NCBI GenBank assembly: GCA_020746835.1
Contig: JAGPNK010000013.1
Coordinates: forward strand, 434,001-498,000
Origin: Stachybotrys elegans
Taxonomy: Eukaryota; Ascomycota; Sordariomycetes; Hypocreales; Stachybotryaceae
Direction of reading: 5' to 3'
Length of the DNA stretch: 64,000 bases
The notes beneath the pieces are model-generated. The model was not told where the DNA came from. It saw only the letters and a list, made by a program, of their open reading frames with translations, and searched no databases. A program made the translations under genes and the position numbers. The stretch's first letter is position 1, and each line of letters begins with the position of its first letter. Of this stretch, positions 57,293-64,000 are shown one piece after another.

Positions 57293-58510
57293 ATGGCGCA
57301 TAGTCTTCCGCAGGGCTATGCTGCATTCGATCCCCACAATACAGCAGAAGCAGACACGCTGTCATGCCCCCACGAGGGGTGCGATGGCTTTATCTTTGAT
57401 TCCGCTATTGAGTCTCTCATTCACGACATAGAGTAGCACTCTGGTCGCTACGAGTGTATAACCTGTGGCATCGAATTTGCCGCACAGCCGGCGTTGAGAA
57501 GACACGCTATCGCAAGCGGACATGACGAGATTCATGTTTGCAGAAAGACGCACTGTAGCATGTATGGCGTGGACTTTGGGTCTCACCAGGGCCTGATCAA
57601 CCACGTCATTGTCGATATTATACATCAAGATCGTGTCCAGGCTCACCCAGCTCCGGAGAGCGAGGATGACGAAATGACTATCGACAGCTTATCTGACTGT
57701 CCTATGGACGAGGATTGGATGTGTTTAGAGCAATGCTGCGCACGATACCAACATAGCTTTTCCAGTTCGAGCGAGTACGATCGGCACATCAAGTCTGCTG
57801 GACACATGATGGCCATGGACGAGAGCCTCAGATTGAGCAACGAAGAGCTATCCAGAGAAGAGCTGGAAGCCAAGCGTCAAATGAGAAGAGCTCTGACATG
57901 TGATGGGGAGAAGTGCCCAGCGCGTGGCAAGGTGTTATCCACGCCCAAGTCATATTACAACCACCTGTCTACGAAATTGCACATTCATGGAGAGGAAGTC
58001 AAGGTTGAGAAGGCGCTGCCGTCTAAAGAGCCAGGCGGTTATTGTACCACGTCGATGTGTCCAAGGTATCTCCACGAATTCACAACAGGTGCCAACTTGC
58101 GGAAGCATCTTGCGTCGGCGGCACATGTTCGTGCGGAGAAATGGGTCAAGAAGCCGGTTGACGCAGCCGAAGAAATGGTCCCATCTACCCCTCGGCGGGA
58201 GATTTGCTCTCTAGGAGGGCTGGTCAGCCCTATTACGCCGAACCAGTTCTCCCCTCTCACCCCGGCCGGACCAAGTACGCCCATTGCCTTGGGTATCTCT
58301 CGGACTGAGGTCATGACGGCATCACCGGTGGAACTTCGCCTGAAGCTTCTAGAGGATAGACAGGTCAAACTTGAAGAGGAGATATCCTCCCTCAAGGAGC
58401 AGCTCAGGCAAACGAATATTCGAAGTCCAGTAGCTTCAGCCTTTGGAAACGGTGTGGCGATTGGACACGACGACTTTGAGGAAATAGTTCGCAATATGTT
58501 TGAGGCCTAA
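57293..58510 (+). pseudogene. C2H2-type multi-zinc-finger protein gene interrupted by one in-frame TAG
   Basis: From the ATG at 57293 the frame runs through to TAA at 58508-58510 (405 sense codons) with a single TAG at codon 48 (57434-57436). Before it lies a finger start (LSCPHEGCDGFIF). Directly after it, in the same frame, is a full C2H2 unit YECITCGIEFAAQPALRRH...GH (C-x2-C-x12-H-x5-H). Four further Cys/His units follow (around HVCRKTHC, CLEQCCARY, LTCDGEKC, YCTTSMC), then a Pro/Thr linker and a coiled coil (LRLKLLEDRQVKLEEEIS). No GT-AG splice restores the frame without destroying finger 1 or the downstream frame. It is either a nonsense allele (CAG to TAG would suffice), stop readthrough, or a site of A-to-I mRNA editing (UAG to UGG). 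A shorter product could start at 57494. Probable nuclear DNA- or RNA-binding protein; targets unknown. Confidence 0.75.
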
Positions 58511-58687
58511 GAGTAAGGTGATGGCTCTCAATGGCTAAAGAAAGGGACGTGTGTTTTTGTTTGCTCACTGGTTATTTACTTTGCAAGCTGAGAGGAATGG
58601 TTTTACGATGTATCTGGTCCGGTCGAAGAGCCGATGAGGCTGAATCTTGCTGAGTGCGGAGGATACTTCTATTTTACCTGTCGAGAT

Positions 58688-60178
58688 TTAGCTATCGTGA
58701 TATCTTTCCAGTCTTGATCTTCCCGTCGCGAGCCTCCAAGCCCAGAGTGTATCTACAATGAGAATATCAACAAAGCTGAAGACCAAACTGCCTCCGAATA
58801 CAAAGCTATGATATGTCCATGCGTTCGACTCGTCCAGATCTCTGACTTGGCAAACAATAGCCCAAGGAAGCACGTAGAGAAGGTTGCTGACGAGGCTCTG
58901 GTAGAGATACCATTTGGGTCGCGTGGCCAGCAGGATGGTGGCGAGCTGTGTCGACACCGCGTAGAAGATGTAGCACCAGTCGAGCGTCCGCCACATGTAC
59001 GCCGTGACGCCTGCCACGTCGTCGGATTGGCTCAGATACCATGCGAACGATCTGGCACCCCAGATAGACAGAAAGATCGCTACTGGGACCTCGACGATGA
59101 GGGCGATGCTGACAGAGAGGAAGGCTGGCTTGACGATGCGCAGGATGGTAGGGAGAGCGACGCGCCCGGGGTGACGGGTCTCGATGCCGATATCACGACG
59201 CCAGGAGCCCCAGGCGTGCCCGATCATGGCCAGGGAGGTTGCCTCGAGGGCTTGGACGGGGACCATGACGAGACCCCATCGTATGGTGTTGAAGACTCCC
59301 CATGCCGTGGCGTATGTTGTGCCGAGAGCTACGATTGTGCTGACGAGCCAGAGGTACAGGGCGTTTCGAATGGCAGATTCAGTAAACGTGATGATGCCAG
59401 GCCGGACAAGGACAAGCAGGGCGCGCCAACTTGGACGCAGCTGGGACTGTCTAGGTATGGCGATGGATTCGTCTTCGATATGTTCTGCCCTATCACGGCG
59501 CCACTGAGGGAGACTCGTCGTCGCGAGGAAGTAGATGAGGCCTGCAAAGGCAGCTGTCAGGCCGCAGGTGAGCTGGATGCCGGCCTGCATGTTGACAGTC
59601 GGCGTGTGGTTGCCGACGTGGAAGCGCGAGATGATGAGGAAATCTAGGATGATGTTGACGGCAAACTTGGCGGAACTTATGACGAGCGGCACGTCTGGCT
59701 TATCCAGGGCGCGCGTAGCTGTTGCGACGGCCGTCTCGATGGCAGAGCTCAGGGCGGAGAAGGCGCTGATGCGAACATAGTTGATGCTGACGGCGCGGAC
59801 CTCGACGGGGACAAAGCCGCGGGCAAACGTCTCGGCGGCGGAGACAAAGGCGATGCTCATGATGAGGCCAAGGACGGCCTGAGCAAGGATGAGGGTGTGC
59901 GTGAGGGCGAGGCGCTGAGAGAGGGAGCGCGAAGCCTTGTCCCCAATGACGACCCATGCGGCGCGCGGGAGGCCTTCATTGAGGACCTCTGCGACGACGC
60001 CGATGTAGGTGTACGTGTCTGTGGTCACGACGAGGGAGGAGTCGATGGAGGCGACCCAGAGCTTGGAGAGCGTCGAGTAGAGGGCCGGGAGGAGGAAGGC
60101 GGCGAGGTTGAAGAGGAGGGCGCCGGGGTAGCGCGTGCGGAGGAGGGAGGGACGACAGCGGCGGAGGAGGAACTTCAT
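58688..60178 (-). CDS. MATE/MOP-superfamily transporter
   Basis: Single exon, 496 codons from the ATG at 60178. The frame is open up to 60319 but that N-terminal part is Pro/Ser/His-rich and not membrane-like. About 12 hydrophobic segments follow a short basic start ([18 protein letters not shown]), with MATE-like features such as [16 protein letters not shown] after helix 2 and a repeat of the two six-helix halves. MATE proteins export drugs or metabolites using a proton or sodium gradient at the plasma or vacuolar membrane. Fungal members of this divergent group are uncharacterised, so the substrate is unknown. It ends [10 protein letters not shown] in the cytosol. No secondary-metabolite genes lie beside it. 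Confidence 0.82.
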   Translation of the reverse strand: MKFLLRRCRPSLLRTRYPGALLFNLAAFLLPALYSTLSKLWVASIDSSLVVTTDTYTYIGVVAEVLNEGLPRAAWVVIGDKASRSLSQRLALTHTLILAQAVLGLIMSIAFVSAAETFARGFVPVEVRAVSINYVRISAFSALSSAIETAVATATRALDKPDVPLVISSAKFAVNIILDFLIISRFHVGNHTPTVNMQAGIQLTCGLTAAFAGLIYFLATTSLPQWRRDRAEHIEDESIAIPRQSQLRPSWRALLVLVRPGIITFTESAIRNALYLWLVSTIVALGTTYATAWGVFNTIRWGLVMVPVQALEATSLAMIGHAWGSWRRDIGIETRHPGRVALPTILRIVKPAFLSVSIALIVEVPVAIFLSIWGARSFAWYLSQSDDVAGVTAYMWRTLDWCYIFYAVSTQLATILLATRPKWYLYQSLVSNLLYVLPWAIVCQVRDLDESNAWTYHSFVFGGSLVFSFVDILIVDTLWAWRLATGRSRLERYHDS

Positions 60179-60618
60179 GATGGCGATGGGGGAGGAATGT
60201 GAGGGGTGGCGCGGGGTTGAGAGGATGATGGTGTGAGGGCGTTGTGATTGGAGGGTTCGCTTGTGGTGGTTGTCGCTTGGGTAGGACAGCTGAGGGGGGC
60301 TGACTGGACGTTTGGGCATGTTGGTTTGCCTGGATATCAGATGCAGGGATTATTGGGATATGAAGCTTGAAGTTGTATACAAATATAAAGACATGACGGG
60401 ATTTGTGGTGTCGTTGTTCACGGATGTCGCCGGCGCATTTTCATACCGCGGTGGCATTTGTATGGCAAGCAGAGTGAGGGAGCTTGAAAAGCATAACGAG
60501 GTATATTATATCCGTCTATTGAATGACAAATGACAAGTGGAATGCACTCCTGTTTAACTCCGTCGCTTGGGGTTGGTATAAAGTATGAGACTATAGAGGT
60601 AGACGCCACGCCCGAAGA
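60179..60618. other. Intergenic: MATE promoter / TRK1 3' flank
   Basis: 440 bp with no supported gene. Both flanking genes point left. Confidence 0.45.
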
Positions 60619-63275
60619 CTATTCGACGGGCTGAGACCGGCCGCGGCTCCGGCTCCGACCGCGACCGTCAATCTCGTCCTCGACAAGGCGCTCGCCCGGA
60701 AGCATAATAGCACGATCCAGCTGGTACGGCAGACCACGGTGGCGGCCGCGGATCATGGTCAGGCAGATGATGACCTTGCTGAAGGTGGACAGCTTGCCGG
60801 ATAGCGAGGTCGCGACGGTTGGATAGCCCAGGCTAAGGCCGACATTGGCGCTGCGCGTGTCAGGACAAGGACTTTGATGTGCAAACGGTGAGCTGACTTA
60901 CTAGGCAGAGGTGACTTCGAAGAAGATGGGGAAGAGCTCGATGCCCTGGTTTCTTGTCAGCCATAACACGAGCCGCAGGCGAGGACAGCCCCCCTGGCAA
61001 GGGCCGCCGGAGGCATCGAGGACTTACGGGTTCATTGGCATCCATGATTCTGCTAGCCTCAGCAATGGAGATGCAGAAGATGCCGAGGAAGATGTACCAA
61101 AGATCGAAACTGAGCTGGTTGCGCATGTGGGTGAGAAGATACGAGGTGCCCTTGGTCTCATCGACATCCTCAAGGTTAGGTTGACTCTCGTAGACGCCGA
61201 GAGACTTCTCCTCGTACGTGTTGGAGGAGCGGATGCTGATGGAGATGGGGAAGACGGAGATGTACATCATGACGAGCAGGCTGAACTGGACGGCGGGACT
61301 GACGTTGGCGAGGTTGAAGGTGGCAGTGCCGGTATGACGGGCGGAGGCAGCCTGGAAAATGGCGGCGAGGATGCGCTGGCCGATGGGGAGGACGTTGACC
61401 TCGGGGTTGTCGAGGTCGAGGACGACGATGAGGAGGGTGTCGAGGAAGTTGAGGGCGAAGAGGATGGCGAAGAGGATCCAGGTCGGGCGGCTAGGGAAGA
61501 GGAGGGTGTAGCAGCGGCGAGGGTGGTCAAGCAGAAAGGAGAGGGGCTCACGGATAGAGCTGTGCGAGGGGGTTATCTTATACATGGTCCAGATGATGAG
61601 GCGCAGGAAGACGGGGTAGAAGGTGTTGCCGGCAAAGGCGAGGAAGCTCATGATGATCATGATCCATTCCGAGTCGCGGAAGGAGATCATGGAGTCGGGG
61701 GTGAGGGTGAGGCCGAGGTTGTTCATCATCGTCTGGGCAGAGTAGATGGCCCTGGTTGGCTATGTCAGGGGTGTTGTTTGAAAAGTGGAAGGGAGGGAGG
61801 TTGCTTACCACCAGACTTCGTTCTGGCCACATTCTGCAAGGTAGTCTCGATATCGAGCGGGAGCGTTGCGAATCCAGGGGACGATGCAAATGACGCCAAA
61901 GAGATGGAATCCAACGAAGTAGCCTGCATATAAGAGTCAGCACGGATCTTCCTATGGCATCGAGGGGGAGATGCACAGATGACAATCTTGAGCAGCAGCT
62001 TCAAGCTCCGATACTCGATACCGCCAAGATCCTCGCGGTCCTGGGCGGTCAAGTTTCGAAACTGCGAGTTGCGGCCAACGGTGACCTGGCGAGAGAGGAA
62101 GGGCATCTCGTTGAGGGAGACGGGCCGCTGAGAGGAGACGGAGGGGCGGCGGTCGCGGCGGATGGCTTCGGGGCCGATGACGAAGATGGAGGAGGCGACG
62201 TCGACGACACGGTCGATGGACTTGGCCTCGGCCATGCGGGGGGCGCCATCGGTGCGGCGGCGGCGGAGGCCTGACGTGGTACGCTCGAGGGCGTCGGCGG
62301 TGGTGATGGCTGGGAGGTGTAAGTTGGGGAGGAGAGGAGGGAACAAGGGACGTACAGTCGTGGCCGTAGGATTGGTTCTTGTGCAGCTCAACGAGGGGGT
62401 GGCCTGTCATTGTTAGTGATCAGGGGACATATAAGGGAGATAGAGGGGCCTTACCTCGATCGCGATCCCGTGGGCCGGGGATGTAGAGCGTAGAGTCGTT
62501 CTTGGGACGCGTATCGGCAGCAGGGTCAAAGGTGATGCGCATGGGACGATCTTGACGCTCATTGTCTTGATCCGCGTGGTGATCACTGGCGAGGTCGAAG
62601 TCGAAGTCCTCCTCTTCTCGCGCCTTGGGCTCCTCGTATTCAGGAACGGGGGGCTTCTCGGGCGTCTTCTCAGAAGCAGGATGAGAAATGGGCGCCGAGT
62701 TGGCGAGAGTGGCCTCCTCCAAGTCTGAGATGGCCGTGCCGTCCTGTCTCTTCTGTCTGTTGTTGCGCGCGTTGAGCAAGGCGGGAGCTGTGATGCACTT
62801 TGGTTAGCAGAGAGGGAGGTGGTGGTTGCGAAGGATAAAGAAAGGGAGTTGGCTTGCCCATCTTCTTGAGGTGCTTGCGGAACCAGAGGAGGCGGACGAC
62901 GACAACGATGATGTTGATGAAGCCAATGTTGGTGATCATGGGGACGAAGTAGACGGCCAGCTGCTGGTAGAGCATCAGCTCTTTGACGTCGACTCTGCGG
63001 GTTGTCAGTATATGAAGGCTTGAGTGAGAGGAGGAGGAGGAACAGTACGGGTTGAGTCCTGATTCTGTGGCGGCGCTGGAGCCAAAGAGGAGCGCATCAG
63101 CGGCCGAGATGTTGCCGCCGGCCCAGATGCTGAGGAAGCATAGGAGGCTGACGGAGATGATGTAGACATCTGGTTGTGGTATCTTGGGTCAGGCAATGTT
63201 TGTTATGCGACGGGTTGAGGAGGGCTTACAGTGGAGAGTGACAAAGTTGACAAAGGTGAGCGGCGGCCGCCACAT
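60619..63275 (-). CDS. TRK1: TRK-family high-affinity potassium transporter
   Basis: Ten exons on the minus strand: 63275-63230, 63169-63049, 62994-62858, 62787-62455, 62403-62356, 62309-61977, 61923-61809, 61751-61028, 60945-60902 and 60850-60619 (710 codons). All four Trk pore loops are visible: SAATESGLNPVDV, SAQTMMNNLGLT, ARHTGTATFNLANVSP and SAYANVGLSLGYP, each with the filter-type Gly or its substitute. Membrane helices flank them, including FVPMITNIGFINIIVVVVRL. A long charged cytosolic loop (exons 4-6) separates pore units 1 and 2, as in yeast Trk1, but shorter. The C terminus is Arg/Ser-rich. The transporter takes up K+ at the plasma membrane. Intron 3 has a GC donor (G|GCAAGC). Assignment secure; some exon edges could shift slightly. 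Confidence 0.93.
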
Positions 63276-64000
63276 GATGGGGCGAGAATGAAAGGTGCTC
63301 TAGAAGAGAGATTCTTAATGAAGGAAACGAGGAAATATTAGCAAGGGTAGATGGTGAGAGAGGAGAGGTGAGGTGAGGTGAGGTTAAAGGTCAGCAGGAG
63401 ATGCTGCGCTGTGGCTTAGACGTGCGGGAAAGAAGGGGTCCATGCTGGGCAAAGTGACCTGAAATGACATCAACAAGGAAATTATTGCTGCACAGCGCCA
63501 TAGTGGGATACATACCTAGAGGAAGGGATGGATAGAAAGAAAGGGCTCGGTAATGAGCGGCAAAGGCAGCGGCTGGACATGGGGGTTGCGTTTAGTGAGA
63601 CGGCGGCCTCCCGGGCCACTTCTACTACTAGCCTACAGGTATGCCTACCTACTTACTTACTTACATATGTGTAAGTACTTGAGGGGAAAGGAGCATGATG
63701 ATAGTGATGGGATTGGACGAGGGGATAGAGATGGCCATCGGTTATATGGATGGGAGAGTTCAGAAGGATTATTCTTGGCCTTCTTTAACAAGAGATATGT
63801 ACTCCGTACTCTTCCAGCGACGACTGATATCACCACCACCTCACCATCGTCTCAGGATATCCCAGAATCACATTGGAATAAAGTTGTAATCCAGGGTTCG
63901 GGTTAAAAGCCCCTACCCAAGCCACGCAGGAATGGAACAAGAAAAAAAACCTTAAACAAAGAAAATTAGCAGGGAACGAACCGACATGAACCCATCGACA
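63276..64000. promoter_or_regulatory. TRK1 upstream region
   Basis: 725 bp to the end of the window. It carries a GAGGT/GGTGA pentamer repeat at about 63364-63384 and an ACTT repeat (TACTTACTTACTTAC) near 63650-63664. No gene supported, though an additional gene might begin beyond the window edge. Confidence 0.45.

Noticed and set aside
57360..57436. Intron removing the TAG in the zinc-finger gene
   Set aside because: The only GT donors before it (for example GTGCGA near 57379) and AG acceptors around it put the downstream zinc fingers out of frame and would delete finger 1.
60911..61933. 340-codon ORF antisense to TRK1
   Set aside because: Glu/Asp/Gly/Val-rich translation is the usual shadow of membrane-protein codons, and it overlaps well-supported TRK1 exons.

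Overview
The window comes from a filamentous ascomycete, most likely a sordariomycete and probably hypocrealean. The signs are many short spliceosomal introns (about 48-80 nt, GT-AG with CTAAC/CTGAC branch sites), GC-rich codon use, typical filamentous-fungal families (GH72 glucanosyltransferase, DUF3405, DUF3669, Ysc84/SYLF, TRK potassium transporter) and long, gene-free, simple-repeat-rich promoters. Exon coordinates were worked out by hand from splice signals, reading frame and family conservation. I see no transposon, rRNA or CRISPR array.

Layout, left to right. 0-7 kb holds an atypical mitochondrial carrier, Elongator catalytic subunit ELP3, succinyl-CoA ligase alpha LSC1 and the UBA-containing E2 UBC1. 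7.8-17 kb holds a divergent pair. One partner is a 2329-residue protein joining a ZNFX1-like SF1 helicase, a Cys-rich NFX1-like segment and three CbxX-type AAA+ modules. The other is a 509-residue protein with an RG-rich start, from a family often database-named geranylgeranyl pyrophosphate synthetase. 17-27 kb holds 26S proteasome ATPase RPT2, a small promethin-like membrane protein, a Ysc84/SYLF protein, a PAP2 lipid phosphatase, an unrecognised protein with a C-terminal zinc-cluster-like motif, and a GPI-anchored GH72+ glucanosyltransferase. 29.8-40.6 kb holds PRPP synthase, a membrane-anchored kinase-like protein, a hydrophilic stress-type protein, tRNA-Gly(GCC), a DUF3669 protein and ribosome-biogenesis ABCF ATPase ARB1. 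41.8-48 kb is INO80. 53-63 kb holds a DUF3405 protein, a C2H2-type zinc-finger gene broken by one in-frame TAG, a MATE-type transporter and TRK1.

Most genes are independent housekeeping units in no functional order. The most system-like unit is the head-to-head helicase-AAA giant and its RG-rich partner, which share a 491-bp promoter. Its relation to ZNFX1, an RNA-surveillance and antiviral factor in animals, makes an RNA-directed or defence role a reasonable but unproven inference. Gene-structure oddities include a 9-nt microexon and a GC-AG intron in PRPP synthase, a second GC-AG intron in TRK1, a start codon abutting a splice donor in RPT2, and the TAG in the zinc-finger gene, which is a candidate for A-to-I mRNA editing.
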